Below are positions 23,735-32,710 of a DNA stretch of 63,062 bases, one piece after another. The stretch comes from Verrucomicrobiota bacterium. GTDB lineage: Bacteria > Verrucomicrobiota > Verrucomicrobiia > Verrucomicrobiales > Akkermansiaceae. The DNA lies in the NCBI GenBank assembly GCA_026397725.1, contig JAPLUI010000298.1, positions 1-63,062 on the forward strand, given 5' to 3'. Both the position numbers and the translations under genes were made by a program. The notes beneath the pieces were generated by a model. The model did not search any database. It had not been told where the DNA came from and worked only from the letters and a program-made list of their open reading frames with translations. Position 1 is the stretch's first letter. Each line of letters starts with the position of its first letter.

Positions 23735-24625
23735 ATGTTTTCACAATTACGCTTCATTCTGTGCTGGGCCTCGGTGGCCTTGGGTGCAGGGTTGTCGGCA
23801 TGCGCCCAAGTGGCAGCCGAAGCGCCCGAGAGAGGTGCGGAAGAAGCGGCGGCAGCGGCGAAGTTCAAGCAACTTTTCGACAGCATTGACTGGAAAACCG
23901 GGGGGGCCGGTCCGCTGGGGGGCATGGCCAGCCTCGAGGTGCCAAGCGGCTATCGGTTCACCGCTGCGGCAGGCACGATCAAGTTGATGGAGGCCTATGG
24001 CAATCTGACGAACGGTTTGGAACTCGGCTATATTTCGCCGCTGGACATGGGATGGTTTGCGGTGTTTGAGTTTCAGGACTGCGGATATGTGAAGGACGAC
24101 GAAAAGGACAAACTCGACGCCGCCAAGATCCTCAAGCAGCTCAAGGAAGGCCAGGTGGCCGCCAATCAGGAGCTGACCAAACGCGGCATGCCAACGCTCG
24201 AAGTGCTGGGTTGGCAGACTCCGCCGTTTTACAATCTGCAAACCAACAATCTCGAGTGGGCCATCCGCTTGCGCAGCAGTGGCGGCGGCGAGACGATCAA
24301 TTACAAGACCAAACTCCTCGGCCGCCGCGGGGTGATGGACGTGGTGCTGGTGTGCGATGAGGCGCTGTTGCCAACCGTGATCCCGCAATATGAGAAGCTG
24401 CTCAAGGGCTTTGCCTACAAGCAGGAGGAGTCCTACGCCGCCTTCAGCAAGGGTGACAAGGTCGCCAAGTATGGCCTCACCGGCTTGATCGTTGGCGGCG
24501 GCTTGTTGGTCGCGGCAAAAACCGGATTGTTGGCCAAACTCTGGAAGCCCATTGTCATCGGGTTGCTTGCCATCGGCGCCTTTTTCAAGCGCATTTTCAC
24601 CGGCAAGACCCAGGATTCGATTTGA
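23735..24625 (+). CDS. DUF2167 membrane protein
   Basis: A 296-residue protein with an N-terminal signal segment (MFSQLRFILCWASVALGAG), a DUF2167 domain (SLEVPSGYRFTAAAGTIKLM, LGYISPLDMGWFAVFEFQDC, GWQTPPFYNLQTNNLEWAIR) and two C-terminal hydrophobic helices (GLTGLIVGGGLLVAAKTG and PIVIGLLAIGAFF). DUF2167 proteins are widespread envelope proteins of unknown function. The start at 23735 exposes the signal peptide. The next gene begins 12 bases after the stop, so the two are probably cotranscribed. Confidence 0.88.
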   Translation: MFSQLRFILCWASVALGAGLSACAQVAAEAPERGAEEAAAAAKFKQLFDSIDWKTGGAGPLGGMASLEVPSGYRFTAAAGTIKLMEAYGNLTNGLELGYISPLDMGWFAVFEFQDCGYVKDDEKDKLDAAKILKQLKEGQVAANQELTKRGMPTLEVLGWQTPPFYNLQTNNLEWAIRLRSSGGGETINYKTKLLGRRGVMDVVLVCDEALLPTVIPQYEKLLKGFAYKQEESYAAFSKGDKVAKYGLTGLIVGGGLLVAAKTGLLAKLWKPIVIGLLAIGAFFKRIFTGKTQDSI

Positions 24626-24637
24626 TCGGAGTCGTTG

Positions 24638-25717
24638 ATGTCGGACTTCGCTGAGTTCCTGCTGATCGCGCTCGCCTTGTTTCTGTGGGAGTCCACGCTG
24701 TGGTTGCCGCAGCGGGGCGTGGCTCTGCGGCGGCGCTGGGGTGGCAGCCAGTGGCGGGTGCTGGCTGCGGATCGACTGCTGGTGATACGGGAGCTGGGCC
24801 TGATTCCCATGCTGCCGCTGCCACCGGACGGCGGACTTGCGCCATGCCAGGCCCCGCCACTCGGGGTCGATGCCACCGGAACGCTGCTGATGGAATCCAG
24901 CACGGGCGGATTCGAGCGCCTGGCCGCCGTGAGCTGGAGCGACATTCATGGAGAGCCGCATCACCTGCGGGTGGGCGCAAGGCGCACCCGGATTACCTCC
25001 CCCCGCTACATCGAAGTGCTCAGGCGTGCCAAGCGGCGCGGGGCCACGCCGGAGACGGCGGTGCGTCAGATGTGGCGAATGGCGCTATCTCCCGCGCGAG
25101 CGGCACGCGAATGGCGGCGCTGGCGTTTGGTGTCGGGTCCGCTGCGCTGGTTCGGGCCGGCACTGACGCTGGGCTTCTTCGTCGGCTTGCCGCTGGTCTA
25201 TCTCTACGGCGGCAGCATGCCGGCCGTGTGGTTCGCGCTGTGGCTGTGGGGTCTGATGGGGTGGACGGCGGCACAGTTGTGGTGGCTGGGCAAGCGGGTC
25301 TATCCGGGAGCCGGAGCGGCGTTGCGGATGGACGCGCTGCTGGCGTTGGTGGTGCCGTTTCACGCGATGCGGGCCTTGGAGATCGGTGCCGTACATGCCA
25401 TGGGCACCACCCATCCCGCCGGGTTGATCCTGGCCACTCGTGATCTAACCAACCCGTGGCTGGGCGGCTTCGTCCGCCGGGTGCTCCATCCCCTGCCGGG
25501 AGTGGCGGAAGACGCCGGGTTTTCCCCCGCGCTGCAAGCGCTGCTGGCCGCAGCGCTTTCCCGCTGTGGGAAGATGTTGGAGGATTTCGATGGGATGCCG
25601 GAGCATGCGGATGATCCTGCGGCAGGCGCCTACTGCCCGCGTTGCCATGGCCGGTATCTGGCGCATGTGAAATTCTGCCCGGACTGCCGCGGCCTTGCGT
25701 TGCGGGAGTTTCCCTGA
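24638..25717 (+). CDS. Membrane protein with C-terminal zinc ribbon, unknown
   Basis: A 359-residue protein I do not recognise. It has an N-terminal hydrophobic helix (FAEFLLIALALFLWES), a cytoplasmic-looking basic middle, two or three helices around residues 175-220 (FGPALTLGFFVGLPLVYLYG and AVWFALWLWGLMGWTAAQLW), and a final CPRCHGRYLAHVKFCPDCRG that should bind one zinc. Its close spacing to the DUF2167 gene suggests a joint envelope function. ATG 24638 is used; a TTG one codon earlier is possible. It ends 13 bases from the convergent tadA. Confidence 0.82.
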   Translation: MSDFAEFLLIALALFLWESTLWLPQRGVALRRRWGGSQWRVLAADRLLVIRELGLIPMLPLPPDGGLAPCQAPPLGVDATGTLLMESSTGGFERLAAVSWSDIHGEPHHLRVGARRTRITSPRYIEVLRRAKRRGATPETAVRQMWRMALSPARAAREWRRWRLVSGPLRWFGPALTLGFFVGLPLVYLYGGSMPAVWFALWLWGLMGWTAAQLWWLGKRVYPGAGAALRMDALLALVVPFHAMRALEIGAVHAMGTTHPAGLILATRDLTNPWLGGFVRRVLHPLPGVAEDAGFSPALQALLAAALSRCGKMLEDFDGMPEHADDPAAGAYCPRCHGRYLAHVKFCPDCRGLALREFP

Positions 25718-25730
25718 GTTCTAACCCATT

Positions 25731-26225
25731 TCAGTCTCCGTCGGTCAGTTCGCCAATTTTCCGTTCGCGGGCCTCGCGGAAAAAGGTCTGGAGCAACCAC
25801 AGACAGTCCTCGCCCAAGATCCCGGAGGTCACCTCGCAGCGGTGGTTGAGGGGCGGGTTGGATTCCAACAAATTGATCCATCCGCCAGCCGCGCCGGCCT
25901 TGGGATCAGGACATCCGAAAACCACCCGCTCCAGGCGGCAGTGGACAATCGCCCCGGCACACATCGGGCAAGGTTCCTTGGTGACATACAGCGTGCATTT
26001 TTCCAAGCGCCAATCGCCCACCGCTTGCTGCGCAGAGGTCAGGGCGAGCATTTCGGCATGGGCGGTGGCATCCTTGAGCATCTCCACCTGGTTCCACGCT
26101 CGGGCGATCACCCGGCCGTCCCGCACCACCACCGCACCCACCGGCACCTCCGTGGCAGCATAAGCCTTGCGGGCCTCCCGCAGCGCCTGGCCCATGAAAA
26201 ACCCATCACTCTGCAAATCGATCAT
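25731..26225 (-). CDS. tadA: tRNA adenosine(34) deaminase
   Basis: A 164-residue zinc deaminase that converts A34 to inosine in the tRNA-Arg anticodon. Zinc ligands and the proton shuttle are all present: H56-A57-E58 (TAHAEMLAL) and PCPMC (Cys86, Cys89), within the TadA pattern EVPVGAVVVRDGRVIA, KEPCPMCAGAIVHCRLERVV and FGCPDPKAGAAG. The start at 26225 (MIDLQSDGFFMGQALREA) fits the family; the frame stays open for another 65 codons upstream but that part is not conserved. Other cytidine/guanine deaminases are less likely given the tRNA-type motifs. Confidence 0.92.
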   Translation of the reverse strand: MIDLQSDGFFMGQALREARKAYAATEVPVGAVVVRDGRVIARAWNQVEMLKDATAHAEMLALTSAQQAVGDWRLEKCTLYVTKEPCPMCAGAIVHCRLERVVFGCPDPKAGAAGGWINLLESNPPLNHRCEVTSGILGEDCLWLLQTFFREARERKIGELTDGD

Positions 26226-26405
26226 TGGCGCTGGCGTGTCCACGCCACAGGGATAGCCGCAGCAGGGCCGCCTGCCAAGCCGCCGCCGCAGATTGAAACG
26301 AAATTTCCCGGAGTCGATGGCCCGGCAGCCGCCAAGCAGGCCCGGCGACTTCAGAAAGCCAGCCTTCCGACTTGCGTGCCGGGAAAATGAAATTACAGTG
26401 CCGAC

Positions 26406-27614
26406 ATGTCTGAATTCCACCGTTCGCTACCCGATTATTTGCATGAGGAAATCCTGCTTCATCCCGAGAACCGTCAGTTTCCCGGCTTTGATCTTGGACG
26501 CCTGCTGAACCAGGTTTTTGCCCCCACGCAGAACTGCCGGGTGTGCATTCTGGTGGATTTTGAGAATCCGGCGGCCATGATCAAGGACTTCACCTTCCTC
26601 CAACACGATGGCTTCCCGGTCCAACAGCGTGCCCATCAGCACTTTTACCTCGGACTCAGGGATGGAGTGATGCAGGAGCTTGGCATGTACGGCGGGGCCA
26701 TGTACGCCTACCAGGTTACCGGCGGTTCCAATCTGGACCTCGCCGATGAGGTGTGGGACGCTCATGGGAATCAACTTTCCTTCGACCGTGACATTTATCC
26801 GAATCACGACATCCTCCTCTGCATTTCCACCTTCTCGGCCACCGCACCCTTGACGGCAAAAGCCAAGCAATTCGGGTTTCGGGGTGCCACCCTGCACGGG
26901 CTCAATGACATCATCCTGCGATCCGGTCTCGCCGTGGATTACCGCGACGTCTCGCGCGATGCGGAAAAGCTGCGCCGCGCCCTCACCCGCGCCGATGAGA
27001 TCGAGATTGACTTCGAGTTGGAGGATGGCCGGATTCTAACCGCGTGGCTGGATCTGGGTGGCCAGGAGGCGCAAAAATCCCACGGGCTCTGCCTTGGCAC
27101 CGCGCCAGACATCGCCAACCTTCCGGCTGGCGAGGTGTATTTTGTGCCGCAGGATGCGCGTGGGCAGTTTCCCATGAAATATGAGGATGGCACCCTCGGG
27201 CTGCTGGACGTCAAGGATCGCGCCATCCATCGCGCCAGCCTCATCGCCGGCCAGCAAGCCACCATTGAGGCCCACAACGCCCGCCTGCGGGATGATCCCA
27301 TGACCGGCACGCTGGGCGAACTCGGGTTCGGCACCCAGGTCCTGCCGGTGTCCTACGCCGACATCCAGGACGAGAAGGTGTTAGGAACCTGCCACCTTGC
27401 CACCGGCCGCGATGACCATCTCGGCGGCGACATTGTACCCGGAATGTTCAAGAAACATGAGAACTCCACCCATGACGACATTCTATTCGCACCGCACAAA
27501 ACCCCGAATTTCAACCTCAGACAGGTGCGCATGAAGCGTGGCGAACAACGTGAGATTCTCATCGAGAATTTCCGTCCCTCACGTTACATGATGGAGGCCC
27601 TGACCGCCGAGTGA
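26406..27614 (+). CDS. M29-like aminopeptidase (AmpS/aminopeptidase T family)
   Basis: A 402-residue protein with the C-terminal signature of thermophilic metallo-aminopeptidases: LPAGEVYFVPQDARGQFPMK, GELGFGTQ, GTCHLATGRDDHLGGD and ENSTHDDILF supply the Glu, His and Asp ligands for two metals. The N-terminal half, with LVDFENPAAMIKDFTFLQH, is less conserved than in AmpS, and the family also includes dihydroxypyridine dioxygenase-like members, so peptidase activity is probable but not certain. It is divergent from tadA, with about 180 bases between the starts. Confidence 0.8.
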   Translation: MSEFHRSLPDYLHEEILLHPENRQFPGFDLGRLLNQVFAPTQNCRVCILVDFENPAAMIKDFTFLQHDGFPVQQRAHQHFYLGLRDGVMQELGMYGGAMYAYQVTGGSNLDLADEVWDAHGNQLSFDRDIYPNHDILLCISTFSATAPLTAKAKQFGFRGATLHGLNDIILRSGLAVDYRDVSRDAEKLRRALTRADEIEIDFELEDGRILTAWLDLGGQEAQKSHGLCLGTAPDIANLPAGEVYFVPQDARGQFPMKYEDGTLGLLDVKDRAIHRASLIAGQQATIEAHNARLRDDPMTGTLGELGFGTQVLPVSYADIQDEKVLGTCHLATGRDDHLGGDIVPGMFKKHENSTHDDILFAPHKTPNFNLRQVRMKRGEQREILIENFRPSRYMMEALTAE

Positions 27615-27754
27615 GGCCCCAGACAAGCCAGCTCACGCGAAGTTTTTCCACCCCATGCAAAATCCGGCTTCCGGCGCATGCGTCAGCCCACTGGGGCATG
27701 CTGGTTGAAGCGTCGTGTTGCTCTATCCGGCCCTGTCCATTCACTTCAAGCCCA

Positions 27755-29080
27755 ATGCACCGCTCGAAACTCCCATACTTCTTTCTGGCCCTTGCCGCCG
27801 TGCTGGCCCTGTCGGCACTCGTCTTGCTGCTCACTCGGTCCGGCAGCCGGAATCGGCCAGCACCCCAAGCAGCGTCGGTTCCACCACCAGCCGCATCCGA
27901 CCCCCCGCCGACCCGCCTCCCTAACATTGACGAGCCAGCCGCTCCCGAAGATCCGGCGAAAACACTCGCCAACCTCGGCACCGGTGTCGCCGACGCGGAT
28001 CCGGCCACCCTCGTCACCAACATTGCCATGGCCCTAGAGGCCGGAGACTTCGAGACCTTTGCCCGGCTGGTTGGCAAGGACGTCTGCGATGCCAATACCC
28101 TCGGGAGTCTCAAGACCCTCGCTGCCGCCCATCCACTCAAAATCCACCAGCCTGACGGCGTCCGGGAAGTCGGCGAACTCGAACTCAACTCCCGCACCCG
28201 CTGGTCGCTCCGGCTCGCGGATGCCGAACCCGGTCGCGACCACATCTTTCTCGATCTCCGCCGGGACGAGGGCAAGTGGTCCGTTGACAAAGTCATGCTC
28301 CCTCCCGCCCCCGCCGCACCCATCCCAAGCGCGGTCTTTGCCGATTCCCTTGGCATCGCCGATGCCTTCCTCCAGGCCGTCCTCAAACAGGACTTCGAGT
28401 TTGCATGCGACTTCGTCGATCCCCACAGCGTCTCCGATGCCAAGATCGCCGCCCTCTGCATCCTCTTTGAAGAGGGCCAATACGAACTGCGTCACGCCAA
28501 ACCGCTGCGTGCCATGTTCCATCGTGGCGACACCGTCGGTTACCTCGCCAACGTGCAAACCCCCGATGCCGGCCAGACCGCGCAATTCTCCCTCACCCTG
28601 CGCCAGCCGCCAGCCCGATCCAACTGGATCATCGCGGAAATCAACCTCGACGAACTCCTGGTCGATTATGCCCGCCGCGTCGCCGGGGGCGACATCTACT
28701 ATTCCCCCCTCGTCAAGAATCCCCAAGGTGGCGATACCCTGGCCCTGTACTTTGAATTCGATGAAGACCAGGTCAGTCCCCGCACGCGCCGCCAGTTGGA
28801 AATTGTCGCCCACATCCTCCGCGCGGATCCGGGCAAGAAGATCACCCTCAGTGGTCATACCGACGCCCTTGGCACGGTCGAGTATAACAACGGGCTGTCC
28901 GGCCGGCGTGCAACCACCGTCCGGGACTTCCTCGCCGCTGCCGGCGTGGCGTCGGCCCAGATCGTCACCCTTGCCAAAGGTGCCAGCCAACCGCGCCGCC
29001 CGAACGTCACCAGCTCCGGTGCCGACGACCCCGCAGGCCGCCGCGCCAACCGCCGCACCGAAATCTACCTCGACTTCTAA
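27755..29080 (+). CDS. OmpA-family protein, inner-membrane or lipoprotein anchored
   Basis: A 441-residue protein: one N-terminal hydrophobic helix (KLPYFFLALAAVLALSALVL), a Pro-rich linker, a central domain of about 230 residues with paired units resembling SnoaL/NTF2-type folds (ALEAGDFETFARLV, AVLKQDFEFACDFV), and a C-terminal OmpA peptidoglycan-binding domain (FEFDEDQVSPRTRRQLEIVA, LSGHTDALGTVEYNNGLSGR, RRANRRTEIYLDF). The Asp and Arg used to bind diaminopimelate are present. It probably links the cell membrane to peptidoglycan. ATG 27755 gives the membrane anchor. Confidence 0.88.
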   Translation: MHRSKLPYFFLALAAVLALSALVLLLTRSGSRNRPAPQAASVPPPAASDPPPTRLPNIDEPAAPEDPAKTLANLGTGVADADPATLVTNIAMALEAGDFETFARLVGKDVCDANTLGSLKTLAAAHPLKIHQPDGVREVGELELNSRTRWSLRLADAEPGRDHIFLDLRRDEGKWSVDKVMLPPAPAAPIPSAVFADSLGIADAFLQAVLKQDFEFACDFVDPHSVSDAKIAALCILFEEGQYELRHAKPLRAMFHRGDTVGYLANVQTPDAGQTAQFSLTLRQPPARSNWIIAEINLDELLVDYARRVAGGDIYYSPLVKNPQGGDTLALYFEFDEDQVSPRTRRQLEIVAHILRADPGKKITLSGHTDALGTVEYNNGLSGRRATTVRDFLAAAGVASAQIVTLAKGASQPRRPNVTSSGADDPAGRRANRRTEIYLDF

Positions 29081-29114
29081 CCGTCAACAACTCCACCCCA
29101 CCCATCCCAGGATC

Positions 29115-29321
29115 ATGCTCAAAGGAATCCATCCCGCGGTTGAGGCCCGTTACATGGCGGCCATCCATCAGCACACGCCCGCCGCCAAAGCGCCGCAGCG
29201 GGTCAGGCGCTGCGCATTGCATGAGCGGACCCGGCAAGCCCGCGTGGTGGCCATGACCGGCGAGGTCGCCAAGTACGGCAACCTCATCCTGAAAAATGGC
29301 GTGATTTCCATTGCTGCCTGA
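29115..29321 (+). CDS. Small protein coupled to cutC, unknown
   Basis: A 68-residue open frame from ATG 29115 with TGA at 29319-29321, overlapping the cutC ATG (TGATG), so translation is likely coupled. It contains His and Arg-rich stretches (HPAVEARYMAAIHQHTPAAK, RRCALHERTRQARVVAMTGE) and a short beta-like end. I recognise no family. The tight overlap and the absence of another start region for cutC argue that it is real, although a leader-peptide role is also possible. Confidence 0.5.
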   Translation: MLKGIHPAVEARYMAAIHQHTPAAKAPQRVRRCALHERTRQARVVAMTGEVAKYGNLILKNGVISIAA

Positions 29322-30058
29322 TGACTCTCGAAATCTGCGTGGATACCCTGGCCTCGGTCGATGCCTGTGCCCGTGCCGGTGCGGATCGGATCGAACTCTG
29401 CGCCGCTCTCGTCGAGGGTGGCACCACTCCGAGCATCGGGTTCCTGCATGCCGCCAGGCGCAGGTTTCCAGGAAAAATCATGGCGATGCTCCGCCCGAGG
29501 GCCGGTGACTTCGTGTATTCCGCCGCCGAATTCGACCTGATGCTCGATGAAATCGACTTTCTCCGCCGCGAGGGCGCGGACGGCATCGTCTTCGGGATGC
29601 TCACGCCCGATGGCACCATCGACAGCGCCCGCTCGCAACTCATCGTCGCGCGTGCCGCCGGTTTGGACCTCACGTTCCACCGTGCGTTTGATGTCAGCCG
29701 GGATCTATCCGAATCGCTGGAGGCCCTCATCGCGCTCGGGGTGCCGCGGGTGCTCACCAGCGGCGGCCACCCGAATGTCATGAGCGGGATGGCTGCTCTA
29801 ACTCACCTCGCCAGCCAGGCTGCGGGACGCATCGCCCTGCTTCCCGGTGGCGGCGTGAAGCCGGAGAACATCGCGGAAATCATCCGCCGCACCGGAGTCA
29901 CCGAAGTCCACCTGTCCGCCCGCGTCTCCGTGCCTAGCACGATGCGCCACCGCCGCCCGGACCTTCCGCTGGGGGCCGCCACCGTCCCCGGCGAATACGA
30001 GCATAAAACCGCCTCCACAGCCATCATCCGCGCCGCGCGGCAAGCCATGCTCGCATAA
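29321..30058 (+). CDS. cutC: CutC family protein
   Basis: A 245-residue TIM-barrel protein with the CutC pattern: LEICVDTLASVDACARAGAD and RIELCAALVEGGTTPS at the N terminus, AMLRPRAGDFVYSAAE, GADGIVFGMLTPDGTID, TFHRAFDV, VLTSGGHPNV and LPGGGVKPEN. CutC was linked to copper homeostasis, though the role in copper is disputed and a hydrolase or aldolase-like function is possible. The length is normal. It ends before a hairpin and the convergent secreted protein gene. Confidence 0.93.
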   Translation: MTLEICVDTLASVDACARAGADRIELCAALVEGGTTPSIGFLHAARRRFPGKIMAMLRPRAGDFVYSAAEFDLMLDEIDFLRREGADGIVFGMLTPDGTIDSARSQLIVARAAGLDLTFHRAFDVSRDLSESLEALIALGVPRVLTSGGHPNVMSGMAALTHLASQAAGRIALLPGGGVKPENIAEIIRRTGVTEVHLSARVSVPSTMRHRRPDLPLGAATVPGEYEHKTASTAIIRAARQAMLA

Positions 30059-30213
30059 CTTCCGAGTAACACGTTTATCAAGCCGAACCCTGATCGCAGG
30101 CCTGAGTGGCGCGGAACCCGTCCTCGGGATGCGCCCCACTCAAGCGCTTCGGCCTTGCGGTTACTGAAAGCAAGATTCCCGGCAGTGAGGCAACGCGGCG
30201 TGCCCAAAGCAAA

Positions 30214-30245
30214 GGGCCATCCTGCATTGCAGCGCAGGATGGCCC
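30214..30245 (-). terminator. Rho-independent terminator-like hairpin
   Basis: A perfect 12-bp stem (GGGCCATCCTGC / GCAGGATGGCCC) with an 8-base loop. On the minus strand it is followed by TTTGCTTT, so it fits as terminator for the gene ending at 30272; it may also stop cutC readthrough from the other side. Confidence 0.65.
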
Positions 30246-30271
30246 CGAAGCAAACTACCGGAGAAGGGAGT

Positions 30272-31681
30272 TTAGAATGAGCGAAGCGTGACAGGCATGC
30301 TCGGCCGGGCGTCCGGATCCACCGCATAGGCCTGGCCATTCCCACGGACTTGAATCGTGACCGAAGCCGGCCCGAAGCCGGCCCCAACACCGGTGACGAA
30401 GGACTTCTTCACCCGCACGATGGTATCGGAGGGGTAAGGTCCAGCAACAAACGGGCTGCCGGTGTCCCTGACGTAGATTTGCAGGCTGGTCGCTGGATAG
30501 CACCGGCTGTTCCCCGTGAGTTTGTAATAACCACGGTTCGCTGCTGGCGTTGATGTTATGATCGGGGGATCGCACACCGGGTTGGTCCATTCCTTGATTG
30601 CCCGGTTGGACCGCTGAGGCCGACCCAGGGAATCCACGAAACTCGCCTCGATATAGTCAATCCCTACCGCATTTCCCGTGTAAGCGAAGAAACACTGGCC
30701 ACTGGGGTCCGTGACGGCATTGCCCATGAGACCAGCATGCGGCCCGGCAATGATCTGGAACGCAACATCCACCCTCGCCTTAGGCAGGCCACCTTCCGTG
30801 ACGGTAGCGGTCACGGTATGGTTAGTGCCAATGGGATTGGTCGCGTTCCTCGGTTCCAAAACCACGTCACTGATGACGACGACCTCATCACCCCTTGCCA
30901 GAATGTAGGGATAGCCACGGGTTCCGTCGGGTGCAAGGATGGGGCCGCTCGCGTCTGCCGCAATCGCCAGAACTTCAAATTGGACGGGCCAAGTCATGAC
31001 CCCGGCGTGGACAGAGTTGCCCCAGTTGGACAAGTCCGCGTTGGTAATGCCAACCAAGGCAGGATGGGAGGCGACGATGTGACAGTCATTGAGTCCTGGC
31101 ACATAGGCGGCGCCAAGGACTGTAAAGCCACCTCCGTTGATCCCGTCCAGGATTGTGATCGGGGTGCCGGATACGCTATTGTGGTAGTAGCAGCTCAAAT
31201 CCAGGTAGCCACCCGTCTTCCCGGGTTTGCCGACCGCAAAGAGCATGCCCTGATTCACCAACTTCTCGGCACCAACCCGCGAGGCGAAATGGTAAACCGG
31301 ATCGGTGCCAATGATGATCACATTTCCGTTTACCACGGGCCCCCAGATGCTCGCCGTGTCTATCGCAGCCTGCACGCCGCCCAAACTCGTGGTGCAAGTC
31401 GGATCTCCCAGCACCAGCGCATCGAAGCTCGCGAAGTCCGCAGCGCTCATGGCAAGCCATTGGGCTGCGCTGACAACCACTGGCACCTTGCCAGCGGCAA
31501 CCGCTGCCAACGCCTCACGGCTGCTGGCCCCGCCACTGACCGTACCGTCCAGAATCAGCACCTCGCCGGGGGCGGCGGAACTGGTCCCTGTCACTGCCGT
31601 TGCCAGCACCGCCAGCATCGAGAACGATGTCAACCGCTGGCCCAACTTGCAGAGCTTCTGTTTCAACATATTTGTATTCAT
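30272..31681 (-). CDS. Secreted protein with Ig-like domain, unknown
   Basis: A 469-residue exported protein with a signal peptide (SMLAVLATAVTGTSSA after a basic N terminus). The first 230 residues look like a Rossmann-type ThuA/GATase-like fold (GEVLILDG, ASFDALVLGD, NVIIIGTDPVYH). A bacterial Ig-like segment at about 270-360 (NHTVTATVTEGGLPKARVDV, AFQIIAGPHAG, TDPSGQCFFAYTG) follows, then a C-terminal region with several Cys. No PEP-CTERM tail is present. The function is unknown. It lies 84 bases downstream of the next PEP-CTERM gene on the same strand; a shared transcript is possible. Confidence 0.82.
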   Translation of the reverse strand: MNTNMLKQKLCKLGQRLTSFSMLAVLATAVTGTSSAAPGEVLILDGTVSGGASSREALAAVAAGKVPVVVSAAQWLAMSAADFASFDALVLGDPTCTTSLGGVQAAIDTASIWGPVVNGNVIIIGTDPVYHFASRVGAEKLVNQGMLFAVGKPGKTGGYLDLSCYYHNSVSGTPITILDGINGGGFTVLGAAYVPGLNDCHIVASHPALVGITNADLSNWGNSVHAGVMTWPVQFEVLAIAADASGPILAPDGTRGYPYILARGDEVVVISDVVLEPRNATNPIGTNHTVTATVTEGGLPKARVDVAFQIIAGPHAGLMGNAVTDPSGQCFFAYTGNAVGIDYIEASFVDSLGRPQRSNRAIKEWTNPVCDPPIITSTPAANRGYYKLTGNSRCYPATSLQIYVRDTGSPFVAGPYPSDTIVRVKKSFVTGVGAGFGPASVTIQVRGNGQAYAVDPDARPSMPVTLRSF

Positions 31682-31765
31682 GATGTTATCGAATTCTTGT
31701 GAATGTTCTATTAGGAATTATTGCTTGAGTTTCAATGGATATTTGTCGAGGTATCCGCGGTGCTG

Positions 31766-32443
31766 TCAGATCCGGCGACGGCGGGCAAACGCCCCGCATA
31801 GACCGAGCGCCGCGAGGGTCCAGGTTGTCGGTTCGGGAATATTGGAGGCAAATTCACCGATGGCGAAGCCGTCCGCACCCCCGAGCTGCTTGATGCTGAT
31901 CCCGGACAAGTATTCGGGGTCATAAAGGCCCGTTACGGGGTCCTGATAAAGAGGGCCATTGGTATAGATCCCGACGTACTGGGCACCCGAATTCCCCTCG
32001 ATGACCACGTTTTTGGTCACCCCTTCGCTCGTAAACATAAACTCGAAGGTGCCGAAGAGATTGGGCTGCACATACATGTAAAATGCCTGGATCTGTTCCG
32101 GGAAAACCAAGTATTGATCGGTTCCCTCGGTGAAGTAAGCGGCACCGGTATAGCCATGGCTCCAAGTGGCCCATCCGCTGCCAATTTGGTTGAGTTCCGC
32201 GTGATTGAAACGCAGTGCGTATGGCACAGTCAATGCTGGGTCAACCGTATTGTCCCAATGTACAGCGTCCGGAACCAACGTGCCTTCCGTCCGCACCTCC
32301 ACTGGAAAGGCATGCATAGTGTAGCTTCCCAACGTCGGTGGTGGTGCGGCTGTGCCAGGTGAGGTTACAATTGTCACTGCGCCGCACGGCATGATGGCCA
32401 TTGCTGTCAGTAACAATCCGCAGTGATATGTTAGTCTTTTCAT
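31766..32443 (-). CDS. PEP-CTERM protein
   Basis: A 225-residue exported protein: signal peptide (MKRLTYHCGLLLTAMAIMPC), a beta-rich middle (YTGAAYFTEGTDQYLVFPEQ, FGTFEFMFTSEGVTKNVVIE), and a classic C-terminal sorting tag with PEPTTWTLAALGLCGAF followed by ARRRR. The tag is processed by exosortase; no exosortase gene is in the window. The upstream DNA is comparatively AT-rich, as is common for PEP-CTERM gene promoters in this phylum. Confidence 0.92.
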   Translation of the reverse strand: MKRLTYHCGLLLTAMAIMPCGAVTIVTSPGTAAPPPTLGSYTMHAFPVEVRTEGTLVPDAVHWDNTVDPALTVPYALRFNHAELNQIGSGWATWSHGYTGAAYFTEGTDQYLVFPEQIQAFYMYVQPNLFGTFEFMFTSEGVTKNVVIEGNSGAQYVGIYTNGPLYQDPVTGLYDPEYLSGISIKQLGGADGFAIGEFASNIPEPTTWTLAALGLCGAFARRRRI

Positions 32444-32669
32444 GATTCGTATTTGTTGTTGTTAGTGTTTTTTCGCAGAAGCTCCCCAAAGCCTTCTCCG
32501 GTACGGAAGAAATTACATTGCAGCTCTTGGAAACGCTTGAATTTGGCATGCTGACCGCGATTGTCAACGATTATCTGATTTTTCAGGATTTTTTTTTATT
32601 TTTTTTCCCGGGCCGTCTCATGGCCCCTGCGGGTGGTGCTCCGGGGCTTGATTTCCAATGGTTTACGCT
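32444..32669. other. AT-rich intergenic region
   Basis: About 225 bases with long T-runs (32588-32606) upstream of the PEP-CTERM gene start at 32443 and downstream of the gene ending at 32711. It probably contains the minus-strand PEP-CTERM promoter; no gene is seen. Confidence 0.4.
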
Positions 32670-32697
32670 GGCACGGGCGCCGTCATCCGCCCGTGCC
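32670..32697 (-). terminator. Hairpin terminator candidate after floA operon
   Basis: A perfect 10-bp stem (GGCACGGGCG / CGCCCGTGCC) with an 8-base loop, 14 bases past the stop of the minus-strand gene at 32711. No T-run follows directly, so termination may need Rho. Confidence 0.45.
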
Positions 32698-32710
32698 AAG
32701 GTGCTCGGTT

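Noticed and set aside
27559..28461. A 300-codon minus-strand Ser/Arg-rich frame
   Set aside because: Opposite the OmpA-like gene, low-complexity and without homology.
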